DNA of 64,000 nucleotides. Source: Welwitschia mirabilis. Its lineage: Eukaryota; Gnetophyta; Gnetopsida; Welwitschiales. A program made the translations under genes and the position numbers. The notes beneath the pieces were generated by a model. It did no database searches. It saw only the letters and a program-made list of their open reading frames with translations, and was not told the origin of the DNA. Where the stretch lies: contig JBOZIK010000001.1 of the NCBI GenBank assembly GCA_051453625.1, positions 90,805,743-90,869,742 of the forward strand. Reading direction: 5' to 3'. This document shows positions 34,584 through 45,060 of the stretch, in pieces. Numbering within the stretch: position 1 is the stretch's first letter; every line of letters begins with the position of its first letter.

Positions 34584-35974
34584 TATTACGATGCCAATTT
34601 TTAGGAATTTGATGGTATATTTGGAGTACTTTTGTACAACATTTATATAGGTTTAGATGCAATTCTACTAATTATGGAGAGATAATAAGATGATCATAAA
34701 AACATATAATTCTTAACATAATTGGAGGCATTTCAGGCATGTTCTGATACTTAGCATATTGAAGGAGGACTAAAGATGAAGAAGACCAATTTTTGCTACT
34801 TAAGGAGCTCAAGAAGAGTGTCGTCCCCACTGTCATCCCCATGACATAGGGGACGACAACAACTACATAGGAACAGCTCATGCACAACTCTTGGACAACA
34901 GCACATGGTGGTAGGGCATCGTCTCCTTTGTCATTTAGATGATAGTAAGGATGAGAAATGTGAAGACAATCCATGCAGCTGATGATAGCACATGGGCATA
35001 TAGTCTAAGGTGTTATCCCCAATGTCATGTTAATGACCGACAGGACGATAACCTCAATAACATGCACAGGCAATCCACAGAGCTAACGGTATCACATGGG
35101 CATAAAACCCAAGGCAAGAAGATGGCATCATCCTCACTGTCGTGTGGATGATAGATGGGATGACAACTATTTTTACACTACGGTAATAAATTGCATTGTA
35201 ACGAGTGCCAAACAGATCATGTGGGTAGCTAGGGTTTCCTTAACAGACATCTATGATTACAATTCATTGTAAAAATATAAATACCCCTTCCCTCCTTAAT
35301 TCCAACTATCTTTTTTACTTAATATGCTTGTTATGGAAGCTTGAAGCTAGGAGGACCATCCAAATAGCTACAGAAATAGGTTTCCTTGGTGTTAGGTTAT
35401 GTCTCTTCCATTGAGGAGCTGTTATTCTATTGTAAGTGGATGTAATTTTCTTTTTATTAATACAAATATTCTTTCATTCCAATTCTATAAATGTCCCTTA
35501 TGCTTTAAGTTGGTTATAGTTAAGTAAAATTTCTATGATTTATTTAGATCATAAGAGAAACCTTTGTTAAGGTTGACCTTAGTTAGTAGTAGGTTTACAT
35601 TGTATTTTCATTTCATTCTATATTACATTCCATGTTCTACTTCATAGTCTTTGTGACAGAAAGGCTAAAACTAGTCCTTGCGATAGAAGGATTAGGATCT
35701 AAGTAGAATCTCATCTCATTTCCATTTCCATTTACTTACATTTCATCTTCATTTTGCATTACATTTATTTTACTATTTCCCTTCAGTTAAGTAAAAGATA
35801 AAATACTAAAACTACCTTTGAAAATCAATTTTCTAACTTTGAGCCTAGTGCCTTCGTTAGGATTACGACATTCGGGTGAACTTCCATCTATAGTAGTATG
35901 TGTTTTTTTGCAAGTTATATGATTTATAGGTTTATTTAAAGAGCTTTAAGATTGCATAAATTTGCACTGTAATA
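34584..35974 (+). mobile_element. Athila-type solo LTR F inserted in the SIRE-type 5' LTR
   Basis: Starts TATTACGATGCCAATT and ends ATTTGCACTGTAATA, giving TATTAC..GTAATA terminal inverted repeats. It is flanked by acatc (34579-34583) and aaatc (35975-35979), a probable 5-bp target duplication with one change. The SIRE-type LTR continues on both sides. A TATA box (aatataaatacccc) lies near 35275. It has no internal region, so it is a solo LTR, the usual product of recombination between two LTRs. Confidence 0.85.
34815..35170 (+). promoter_or_regulatory. Four hairpin modules in the U3 region of LTR F
   Basis: The first (34820-34857) has outer arms gtcgtcccc and ggggacgac and inner arms tgtcat and atgaca. 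The others lie at about 34905-34945, 35008-35050 (arms gttatcc..ggacgataac, inner gtcat..atgac) and 35120-35168. The spacing is roughly 95-110 bp. They lie upstream of the TATA box, where LTR enhancers normally sit. Function is not known. Confidence 0.65.
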
Positions 35975-36628
35975 AAATCTATTAGATATGAAGGATCAAG
36001 TACTGTAATCTTATAACATTCATTATTGTATATTGGCATCTGTACTTTTAACCAAAGAAGATCTGTCATATGTATCATATTTACATTCAAGGTCAAATCC
36101 TATGCTTCATTCATTTTACATTTATGAGAGCAGAGCTCCATTAAATCTACTGAATTAAGAACGAGTAATATTCAGGCACTATTAATATCATTGCATCACT
36201 ACTTTGCTTTATAAAAGGTTAAGATTAAGCCTTGAAAAGTCCATTTAAAGGTTGAGACTAAGCCTTAAAAAGTCCATTTAAAGGTTGAGACTAAACTTAA
36301 AAAATTATGTATGCAAAGGTTATAGGTGATCTTAGAATACCTATTGGAGTAATAAAGATCTGAGATCTAGCTTGGAAATAAGCTAATTATTGAGAGTGAT
36401 GTAAGGGATTTCTTGAACCACTATAAATCCGATGTGCATTCATTTAATAATTTTTATACTTTTAGTCATTATTTTTTTACTTCTATTAGTTTCCTATTTC
36501 ATGCATATTTTAGATTAGTTCATTTTTATATGTAAGATTTACTTAAGATTGAATTCATTTAGAATATTGTGTTGCATATTTTTTTAAAGAACCCATTCAT
36601 CCCCCCTCTAGGGTTCTTGATGCTATCA

Positions 36629-36642
36629 TTTGATATCAGAGC
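36629..36642 (+). promoter_or_regulatory. Primer-binding site of the SIRE-type element
   Basis: TTTGATATCAGAGC differs at one base from the canonical TGGTATCAGAGC that pairs with initiator methionine tRNA. It follows the LTR end directly. Confidence 0.8.
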
Positions 36643-36742
36643 TAGGTTTAGTCTTCTTTAGATTTTAATCAATCTTAACCCTAGAACTCTAAAATAAGTA
36701 ATCTATCTGATAGATTTTCTAGTGGTTATTTACCAATATTTA

Positions 36743-38040
36743 ATGGCTCAAACTAGGCTTACTGAAAAGCAAGAACGAGAATATTTCTTAGATATTTAGA
36801 TACTGATATAGAGGAAGTCATTTAATAAATGTTATACTATGCCTATGTTAATTCAAACTAATGTTAATAGTAATACTATCCTAGTTCTCAAAGCCTGAGA
36901 CCAATGGAGTTTCACTGATAAATCAAAATCCACCATAGATACCTGTGCCCTTAATTCCATATTATTTGCAGTCTGTGCAGATCAGTTTAAGTGCATAGTC
37001 AATTATAATTATGCTAAGGAAGCTTGAAATATTCCTGAAGTAGCACATGAAGGAACCTAAATTGTAAAGTAAGAAAAACTTTAGATGATTATTTTAAAAT
37101 TTAAAGATATCCATATGGATGAAGAGGAGATCTTACAAGAATTCTTTGCTAAACTCACTAATATTATAAACTCTATAGCAAGCCTTAGAGAACTCTTAGA
37201 TGAAGGAAAGGTGGTAAGGAAAGTCATGAGATTCCTACACAAGATATTTAAACCAAAGGTCATTGCCATTGAGGAGAGCAAAAAAATAAATGCAATGGTA
37301 CTTAAAGAACTTTAAGGTAATTTTCAAACCTATGAGCTTAAATTTATTAAAGATAAGAATAAAAGTATTAATTTAAAATGTATGTAAGAAAACTATAGAG
37401 CTAGAAGATTAGATAAGGAGTTGGATAATGATGAAGTGGTTCTTTTATCTAGAAGGTTCAAAAAATTTCTTCATTGGAAAAAAAAATAAGGAGAATCAAG
37501 TAGAAATTCAAAAAGGAGTTATTTAAAACATAGAAAGAAGTAAAAAAAAGGTAAAGAGATCCAATGCGACTCATGCAAAGGATTTGATCATATGATAAAT
37601 AAGTGCTCTAACATAAGAAGAGATAATAAGAAATCAAAGAATCCCCCATTCATCATCATATGGTACAATGATGATGATGATGATGAAAGCTACTCAGATC
37701 AAGAATTAGATAAACACAAGGTTGTCTTTCATAGATATTTTTTTCCATTACTCAAAGATGTTCCTAGCATGTCAGATCCTAATGATTTAGACATGATTAA
37801 TAGAAAATAGGATGAGTTAGAAGACACATATTAAGAGTTATATGATGAATGTGAAAAGCTATCTAAGAGGATAAATGATCTGAATATGGTAGTAAAGACC
37901 CTTACCGAAGAAAATGAGGAAATAGAAGTGAAATATAATGTGCTAAAATCTAATAAAACTAGTCTAATATCTTTAGTAAAAGATCTTTACTTTTTTATAA
38001 AAAATTTTTTTGGTAGTTCTTCTAAATTGAAATAGATGCT
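36743..38040 (+). pseudogene. SIRE-type gag with intact zinc knuckle
   Basis: Begins MAQTRLTEKQERE at 36743. The frame is then broken by several stops but keeps the copia gag pattern: YAKEAWNIPEVAHEGT-like residues, then MDEEEILQEFFAKLTNIIN, then EGKVVRKVMRFLHK and AIEESKK (the open frame 37085-37315). The zinc knuckle CDSCKGFDHMINKC (37565-37606) keeps all four C-x2-C-x4-H-x4-C ligands. An aspartate run follows, then a probable coiled coil (LSKRINDLNMVVKTLTEENE) near 37858-38000. Gag forms the virus-like particle and the knuckle binds RNA. Confidence 0.85.
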
Positions 38041-38329
38041 TGAAGTGTACTACTAGAGATAGATCATGTATTGGCTTTAGTACATAAAAATCACAAGAAG
38101 AGGTAAGCTAGAAGAGTAAGTATGCTTCTAAACTTTCATGTAACTTTTGTGTATTAAATTTGGTTATTTAAAACTTTTTTACAAAATTATAGAATTAATT
38201 CTTTTTTAAAAAATATAAATACTTTACCATTTAAATTTGTTCCTAAGAGAATTTTACTACCTAAATCTAATAAGACTAAGTGAGTTAGAGCTAACAATCT
38301 CAGCTCTCAGAGGATTAAGTAAAAATAGT
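38041..38329 (+). other. Linker between gag and protease
   Basis: Multiple stops. No recognised motif. Confidence 0.4.
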
Positions 38330-38765
38330 TGATATCTAGATAGTGGATGCTCAAGGCATATGTTTGGAGAAAGATCAAACATTCAGCACCTAAGAAGTAT
38401 TAAAGGGGGAGAAATCATCTTTAAAAACAAAGAAAAAGTAAAGATAGAATGTACATGATGCAATAAGAAAGGTAAGTTGCCTAAACTTGATGATATGCTT
38501 TATGTAAATGGATTGAAATATAATTTATTGAGAATTATTTAATTATGTGATAAAGGTCATAAAGTAATTTTTAGAAAATTAAAATGCAAAGTTATAGATG
38601 CAAAAACAAATGTTACTATCTTTATTACAAAATGAGTAGATAATATCTATATAATAGATACTTATTTGATTGATCATATGAAATATAACATACTAAAAAG
38701 AAATGTTATTCTAAATTTTTATAAATCTAAACTATTTCTAAAAAACTCTAATGTAACATCTCATG
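38330..38765 (+). pseudogene. SIRE-type protease region, then truncation
   Basis: LDSGCSRHMFGE holds the aspartic-protease active site DSG and the copia-specific CSRHM extension. It is followed by IKGGEIIFKNKEKVKIE, DDMLYVNGLKYNLL and LCDKGHKVIF, the normal order for copia. The alignment to the family stops near 38765, where the start of integrase would be. In-frame stops occur, for example after the second block. Confidence 0.85.
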
Positions 38766-39192
38766 TCTAAAATTTACTTGTCAATTATGAAAATGAGCTG
38801 GGAGTTTACTCATCATCCTTTAGTTGATTGTAGGATGGTTGACCGAATTCATGATTTGGTCGACTAGATGTGGTCAGATGACTGGCCTAAAATCCTAATC
38901 TCTTAGATCCCTTCTAGTACTATAGACTAACATACCAATGAGTTGACTAGAATCTTGAGTGATCAACTAGCCTAATGGCTCACAGTGCGGAAGTAACATT
39001 GGTGGACTCGATGTCTTTTTTTATTTCGCCTTATTTTGCATAGTCTATAAAAGAAAGAGAAGTCTAAATTAATTTTCTTGTTTTCTATCCCTCTCCATCT
39101 TTGAGATCTAGAGCTCTATCTTTAAGATCTAGAGCTTTACTCTTAGATCTAGTATTTTCTTTCTCAATTTTCTTATTTTCAAAGTCTTTAAA
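38766..39192 (+). other. Leader of the extra ORF carrying LTR-like repeat units
   Basis: Contains variants of the unit seen in the SIRE-type LTR (ggatggttgaccgaattc, atttggtcgactagatg, gagttgactagaatc, gtgatcaactagcct). A gatctagagct repeat occurs near 39107-39160. It directly replaces the missing pol region. Confidence 0.6.
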
Positions 39193-40230
39193 ATGACTAA
39201 AATCTTATTCAAGAGGAGAGTTAAGTAAGATCTTTCAAGGGATCCTGCTATTTTCTATTAGGGGATGTATAAGAAAGACATTAACAAGTTCTCAAAGAAG
39301 TTTGAGAAGAAATCAGTGTGCTAGGAGTGGTTACTAGCCACTTTAGATCTTAGAGAGCTCAAGAAAGTCATTCAGCTCCTAAAAAATCACGATCTTGATC
39401 ACTTTTTAGATGTTTCTAGCTCTGCTTATCCATTTCTCACTCGGATGTTTTATTGTAATGCTTATTATAATAACAACTCTATAACCCTTAAAACCCTCAT
39501 TTTGGGGAAGTGGGTGAGAGTAATAGCTAATCTCATCTCTAAGCTGATTGATATTTCAAGGGGAAATTATGAAGAGTTTTGGCCTCTTCAAGACATTATG
39601 GAAGACAAGCCTTCTATTACTAGGAAAATCTGTGGTAACATGTATTATTGGAAGTGCACACTTTATACTTTATTATTGACACCAAAATATTGTTTTCTTC
39701 ACTTGATATTTACTTATAACTTCTTATCTTTAACTAGACATTATGATGAGGCCTCCTACTATAGAGCTTATCTGGTGTATTTGATAGGAACTAAGCATTC
39801 TATTTATGCTCCTGCCATTATACTGAAGAATATAGTCTCATAGCTAGAGTATCATCATTATCCTACTCTATGGTTATCACAAGTTTGTGCTACCATTTTT
39901 GTGTTATCTTGCATTTAAAACTAGAGGCCCTCTAGCCTATAACTAATTGGGCATGTAACTTTATCCTGTATGCACATCTTTGCTCCATCTAAGAAATTCT
40001 CAAAGTCTCCCTTTCCAAAGGAAGTATTTCTTGATGAGATCCTTTCATATTTGAGATGAATTTATTATCTTAATAGATACATGAAGGAAGCACTCATAGC
40101 AGCTAGTTATGATATTGATAATATCTTGGTAGAGGCCAATAGCTCAGCATACATAAGAGGTAATGAAAAAGATTCAAAGGAAGACTCTAAAGAAGAATAA
40201 GAGGAGGAGGAGGAAGAGTTTGATTAGAAA
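39193..40230 (+). pseudogene. Extra 3' ORF of the SIRE-type element (plant transposon-protein type)
   Basis: In one continuous frame from MTKILFKRRV (39193) with a few stops, then a 132-codon open stretch (39445-39843). The C-terminal part reads MKEALIAASYDIDNILVEAN (40081-40140) and ends in an acidic run (KEDSKEE then six glutamates). The central part (RELKKVIQLL, PFLTRMFYCNAYYNNN, GKWVRVIANLISKLIDIS) matches the layout of the 'putative plant transposon protein' domain: an FYaN block, then a G-K-x-V block, then an IS-x-x-I-x-I block. In SIRE elements an ORF in this position is called env-like, but no transmembrane segment is visible here. No biochemical function is known. Confidence 0.65.
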
Positions 40231-40283
40231 TTTTAGATTATGTTTTGCTTTGTTTTTATGTTCTCTCCTTTGTCATTGATGTC

Positions 40284-40296
40284 AAAAGGGGGAGAA
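40284..40296 (+). promoter_or_regulatory. Polypurine tract
   Basis: AAAAGGGGGAGAA preceded by cattgatgtc, the arrangement typical of SIRE-type elements after the extra ORF. Confidence 0.8.
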
Positions 40297-40801
40297 TCAG
40301 TTGTCTATTATTAAATGATTTTTATATAATTTCATATGTATGCTCTTAATTAGTACTTTTACATTGTAATGTTTGCTTATGTTTAATGAAATGCACTTAT
40401 CTATTTTACACAAATTTGTATTTTGATTAGTATCTTAAATCTTGTTATGCTCTTGCAAATTATATATGCTCAACATATTTTTCTATTAGTATCATATGTG
40501 CTTAATTTGAAAAGTTTAAATTCTTTTAACATTGAAAATAAATTCTAATATATGACATCTAATTAAAATGATAAATTATTTATATGATCATATTATCTTT
40601 ATCATAAAGTTGTGCATTTAAACTTCCAAATGTGTGTATTAAATTTGTTTCATTTAAAGCACAAAATTTGATTCTTCAAAATTTCTTAACTTATTTTAAA
40701 AGGATTATTATCTTACAATAGGCATTTGATAAGTGGAATCTTTTCTAAAGTTCTAATTTTTCACAACTAAGTATTATTTTCCATTAATGTTAGGAGTAGG
40801 T
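40297..40801 (+). other. 3' non-coding region of the SIRE-type element
   Basis: About 500 bp of AT-rich DNA between the polypurine tract and the LTR. A long purine-tract-to-LTR distance is known in this lineage. A second short purine run (aggagtagg) directly precedes the LTR. Confidence 0.55.
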
Positions 40802-41294
40802 TGTTAGATTATGTTTTGCTAATTGATGTCAAACTAATGTTTTCTATATAACAAATTTTATGTATCTTATCAAGATGATGTTAATTACTTACAGGTTAAA
40901 AGATGAAACAGAAACCATCAATTTCTGAGCACTAGAAACCTATCAGTTCTTTTACCGTCTTAAGGGATCAACCAAATTTCCAAGGGATTGACCACTCTTG
41001 AAGCTGACAGAAAATGAACTGCATCTAGAGGGGTTGACAAGATTTTTTAAGGTGTCAATCAGACTTGTAATCTTAAAGAAATACTGTCCCTAAACTAAAT
41101 GGCAAGGGGTCAATTAAACCTTTATGAGGTTAATCAGAACTAAGAACCTAATAAACATTTTTCCTAGACTGAATGATAAGGGGTCGACAAGACTTATGAT
41201 GGGGTTGACTGGATCTATGAACTAAGGAATAATACTCCTAAACTGATTGTCAAGGGTTACTAAACCTATGATGGAGTCGACCAGACCTGAGTAC
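40802..41294 (+). mobile_element. SIRE-type 3' LTR (right part lost in gap)
   Basis: Starts TGTTAGATTATGTTTTGC. Its middle matches 33841-34130 of the 5' LTR, including the repeat units. It stops at the assembly gap, so the 3' end and target duplication cannot be read. The same LTR start occurs on the minus strand at 50254. Confidence 0.8.
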
Positions 41295-41394
41295 NNNNNN
41301 NNNNNNNNNNNNNNNNNNNNNNNNNNNNNNNNNNNNNNNNNNNNNNNNNNNNNNNNNNNNNNNNNNNNNNNNNNNNNNNNNNNNNNNNNNNNNN
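41295..41394. other. Assembly gap (exactly 100 N)
   Basis: Placeholder gap at the junction of the SIRE-type 3' LTR and Athila-type element X. Confidence 0.99.
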
Positions 41395-42450
41395 TATCAT
41401 GTTTGAACTTAGCTTGGGATTTGTGAATGAGTTGATAATGTATAGCATGAGTACATTTTCATCTAAATGATTAAGTTGGATTAATCTATTTTTAAGATTT
41501 CCATGAAGGTCTACAAGATTAAGTTAATAGGAAGAATGATAAGATTTATAACACACATCAATTGATAAAACATAAAATTTTTCATATACAAGTTCATAAG
41601 GTGAAAAACTAAGAGAATTATGCCAAGTAGTACAGTAAGCCCAAAGAACATCGTTAATCTTAGAAGCACAAGATTTCTTATTAATACAGATAAGTTTTGA
41701 AGCATTTTATTTATTTCTCTATTTATATTTTCAGCTTGATCATTGGTTTATAGATGATAAGCATAAGATATTCTATGTGCAATTCCAATGGATAAAAGAA
41801 TTTTTCTAAAAAGTTAATTAATAAAATACATTCTTTAATCACTAATCATAATCCTAAGAAAACCAAAACATTAAAAAATATGAGTTCTAAAAAAAGTATT
41901 GTTAATTTGAGCATTATTCGCAAAAGTAAGAGTAGCTTTAACCCATTTAATAACATAACTAACAACCACTAAAATATAGTTCTTATCATTAGAAGGTGGT
42001 TTAATAGAGATTATAAAATTAATTACCTAATAATCAAAAGGTTCACATTTAATAATATGTTTAAGGGGTAGGTCATGAGAACAAATAAGGCTACCATAAC
42101 ATTGACAAGCATTACACCTTCTAGAAAAAACAAAGAGTCTTGAAAAAGACTAGGCTAATAAAAACTAGAGTAAAGAATTTTTATTATTATTTTCTATCTA
42201 CTAAAATGACCTCTACAAAACCACCATGACAAAGATGAATGATATTTAATTTTTCCCATTCAGGCATACATTTTCTCATGATTTAGTCTTTGCACCTATC
42301 ATAAAGATATGATTCTATCCACTCATAATCATCTATTCTATGGAGAAAAAGATTTTCTTTAATTATGAGTCTAATGTTGTGATGTTTTCATGGTAATAAG
42401 GTAATTAACTAAGTTAGCATATCAATAAGGAGGAGGAGTAGAAGATATAG
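41395..42450 (-). pseudogene. Athila-type integrase remnant (element X)
   Basis: Near 41500-41720 the fragments SCASKINDVLWAYCTTWHNS and LSFSPYELVYEKFYVL match the family's ALWAYRTAFKTPIGMSPYRLV region. Earlier parts (near 42300-41900) are too decayed for the DDE residues to be assigned. About 345 bp (41395-41738) correspond to the same part of the gene as 33470-33825 in element Z, at visibly different sequence. Confidence 0.75.
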
Positions 42451-43010
42451 TAAAAAGTTATTTATCCATAAAAGAATCATCAATCATAAGATAATTAAGG
42501 AAATAAGAAAGATGTGACAAATGCTTTGTTATACTATTATGCTTCCATGGTTTATTAATGATGGTAAGGTTAAATTCTTATATGAGTAGGGTCCATCTAA
42601 TAAGTCTAGCACTAGAATCTTTCTTAGTCATAGGTATCTAATAGCTTCATGATTAGTATAAACATTTTTATAAAATCCTAAAAGATAGTGTCTAAGCGTA
42701 TCAAGGTAAAAGATTATTACTAACATTTCTTTCTTAGTAGTAGTGTAATTCATTTTAGCTTTAGATAAATTTTTGCCATAATTAAATATAACCTTAAAAT
42801 CATTTTCATAGTTTTATCCAAGAACCCCATCCATAGTAATATTACTAGCATCATACATTAATTCTAAATCTTTATTCCAATTGGGTCCTATTACAATAGG
42901 TGTAAAAGAGATTTTACATTTAAGTGTTTTAAAAGCAAGCCGACAAGATTCATTCCATTTAAATTTAGCTTCTTTAATGATACTTACTTTTTTAGGATCA
43001 ATGTTAATTC
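42451..43010 (-). pseudogene. Athila-type RNase H remnant (element X)
   Basis: LELMYDASNITMDGVLG (family CDASDFAVGAVLG) and INYTTTKKEMLVIIF-like residues (family NYTTTEKELLAVVFA) are followed by a YLLGFYKNVYTNHEAIRYL block (family DHAALKYL). Frameshifts lie between the blocks. Confidence 0.8.
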
Positions 43011-43640
43011 CTTTACTAGAAATGTATTAACCTATGAAAATGCCATTATCAATTAAAAAGAAACTCTTCTCCTAACTCAAATGTAGGCCACTCTTAGTGC
43101 ATCTATTAAAGACTTGCTCTAACTTTTCTAAGATTTGTTTAAAGGTTTTATCATATATTGAGAAGTCATCTATAAAACTTTTAATTGAATTCTCTAATAT
43201 ATTAGAAAATATACCCATCATTACATATTGAAAAGCACCAGGAGAGTTACAAAATCCAAAAGATATGTGTCCAAAGGTAAATTTTCCAAAAGGTAAAGTA
43301 AAAGTTATTTTAGCTTATTTGTTACTAGCAATACAAACTTGATTGTAACCATTATGCCCATCAAGAAAGTAATAAAAGGCATGTCCTTAGATTCCATCAA
43401 GTATTTAGTCAAGAGAAGTAAAGGACAATGATCCTTCTTGGTTACTTCATTTAGTTTTGTAAAATCAATACACATTCTCCACTTTTCATCTTTCTTAGGC
43501 ACTTTTATTAAAGGGCTAACCCATTCGCTATTAGATACAGCATAAATAATTCTAGCATCTAATAATTTAATGATTTCATCCTTTATAACTTGTTTAAGGG
43601 CTAGATTTAGTCTACATTAGGATCCTTAAGGTAGATTTTA
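43011..43640 (-). pseudogene. Athila-type reverse transcriptase remnant (element X)
   Basis: The open frame 43502-43305 gives PKKDEKWRMCIDFTKLNEVT and KKDHCPLLLL, matching PKKDGKWRMCIDYRKLN and RKDHFPLPF. A frame-shifted continuation carries FLDGHNGYNQV-like residues, then ITFTLPFGKFTFGHISFGFC (family PFGTFAYRRMPFGLC) and SFIDDFSIY, which keeps the catalytic aspartate pair. It is inactive because of stops and frameshifts. Confidence 0.9.
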
Positions 43641-44000
43641 TATTGAACCATGAAAGTAGGAGTGGTTGTTAAATATTTGCATGACCAAGTAAACACATTA
43701 ACCTTAGTATTCAAAAGTGGGATTAAAATCAATTCTTATTGAGAGAAGAGATTCTTATTTATTTTCAATGGCTTATACTAATCATCATATAGAAAGACAT
43801 ATTTTAGTCCACTAAGTAGAGGTTTTAGATTTAAATTTATATTTTTGGTTTCTATTAAATTTTTATCAAAGTTTACTATCATCTGGATAACTGGGGTGGA
43901 TGACTTCCCTTAAAATATGAATCTCAATAATTTTCAGATGTTGGACCTTTTTACAGATTCTAGCTTTAGTTTCTTGAGTCTCCTGGTCAAAAGAGTTAGT
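43641..44000 (-). other. Protease-to-reverse-transcriptase linker (element X)
   Basis: Decayed sequence with LPLKPLLSGLKYVFL-like residues (family LPSHLKYAYL) near 43830-43800. This is the usual block in front of the reverse transcriptase. Confidence 0.6.
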
Positions 44001-44500
44001 TCCTAAATGCTCATAGTTGAATTAATCATCATCAAAAGATTTTAAGTTTTCTAATTCAAGGGAATCATTAAACAAGGTAGGTGTATGAGGCATTAACCAT
44101 CTTTCTTTAAGTGGACAAGTTTGTAAAAATAAAGCTAGCCTAATTTATCCTTCAATATTCAACTTGTCACTTAGGCCTTTTCAGCAATATCAAAGACTCT
44201 GATGGTAAACTTTTTATTTCCTAAGTGACATTTCATCATTCTAGTTCTTGTATCTATAATACAATGGGATGTTGCAAAAAATGCTCTACCTAAAAGTAGT
44301 GAATAACCTTTGTTATGCTTAACTTCAATCACAACCAATTCTATTAGATATAATTCTTTTTCAATTTATATCATCAAATCTTTTTTATTACTCCTAAAGG
44401 TTTCTTCACTAATGTATTTATCGATTCTAAGAGAATTCCTATCTAATTAATTTTACTTTCCAAACCAAATCGTTGAGAAATGTTTAAAGCCATGATATTA
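44001..44500 (-). pseudogene. Athila-type protease remnant (element X)
   Basis: YSLLLGRAFFATSHCIIDTR and KMMKCHLGNKKFTIRVF-like residues match the C-terminal half of the Athila protease (family ILGRPFLATSRALIDV). The active-site aspartate segment should lie near 44480-44550 but could not be identified. Confidence 0.75.
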
Positions 44501-45060
44501 ACACTTGCTCTTATATCAATTAAGGATTTATTTATTCTTTTATTTTCTTCTCATATTAAGTATTTTTGCCTCTCGATCCTTAAATTTTAAACCTTTTTGC
44601 AAAACTAAGTTGGTTATAGATTGGGCTAGAAAGACTTTATTAGATATAGTTAACTTTAATTTCCTCCTAATTAGATCTTTCCATAACTTAGATATTTAGG
44701 ATTTTTTTATAAGAGTTTCCAAAATGGTAAATTTATGATTACATTTTTCATTAAGGCTTTAAGATGCTCATCAAAAGTAGAATTGATATTTAATCTAATC
44801 AAAGCAAGGATCTGTAAGTTTCTTACTTATATCTTGAGAAGAATTTTTCTTATTAAGCTTATCACTTAAAGGAGAAAGAAAAGTATGATTTTATAATATT
44901 TCAATATTCTCTTATTCTTCATCATTCTTATTATTTTTGGATGTTGAAGCCTCATCGATAGGAGGTGTTGCATCATTTTCACTTCTTGTCATAACCTTAC
45001 AATCTTTTCTTACTTTACTAGCGTTTGGTCAAGGTTGTATTGCAAGTAATTATTATGATC
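44501..45060 (-). other. Gag-to-protease linker (element X)
   Basis: Decayed sequence collinear with 56800-57390 of element Y. An acidic-lysine segment with NNKNDEEEE-like residues lies near 44940-44910. Confidence 0.5.

Larger units (their letters stand above)
33832..36628 (+). mobile_element. SIRE-type 5' LTR (interrupted)
   Basis: Starts TGTTAAATCAAC and ends ATGCTATCA next to the primer-binding site. The parts 33832-34583 and 35975-36628 flank a solo LTR. The first part matches the 3' LTR (40960-41294) and both carry many copies of a ggggttgactagacct-like unit. The 5' terminal bases seem to have lost the roughly 200-bp stretch present at the start of the 3' LTR (40802-41010). The second part carries a duplicated aaaggttgagactaagcc block (36215-36290). 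Confidence 0.75.
33832..41294 (+). mobile_element. SIRE-type Ty1/copia element lacking most of pol, with extra 3' ORF
   Basis: Plus-strand order is 5' LTR (33832-36628, interrupted by a solo LTR), primer-binding site, gag with intact zinc knuckle, start of protease, leader, extra ORF, polypurine tract, 3' UTR and 3' LTR (40802 to the gap). Integrase, reverse transcriptase and RNase H are missing between 38765 and 38770. The lineage (SIRE/Maximus) is inferred from the gag style, the wide 3' region and the extra 3' ORF. Confidence 0.8.

Noticed and set aside
34672-35151. Frames of 100 and 70 codons on opposite strands
   Set aside because: They lie entirely within the U3 region of a solo LTR and arise from its hairpin repeats.
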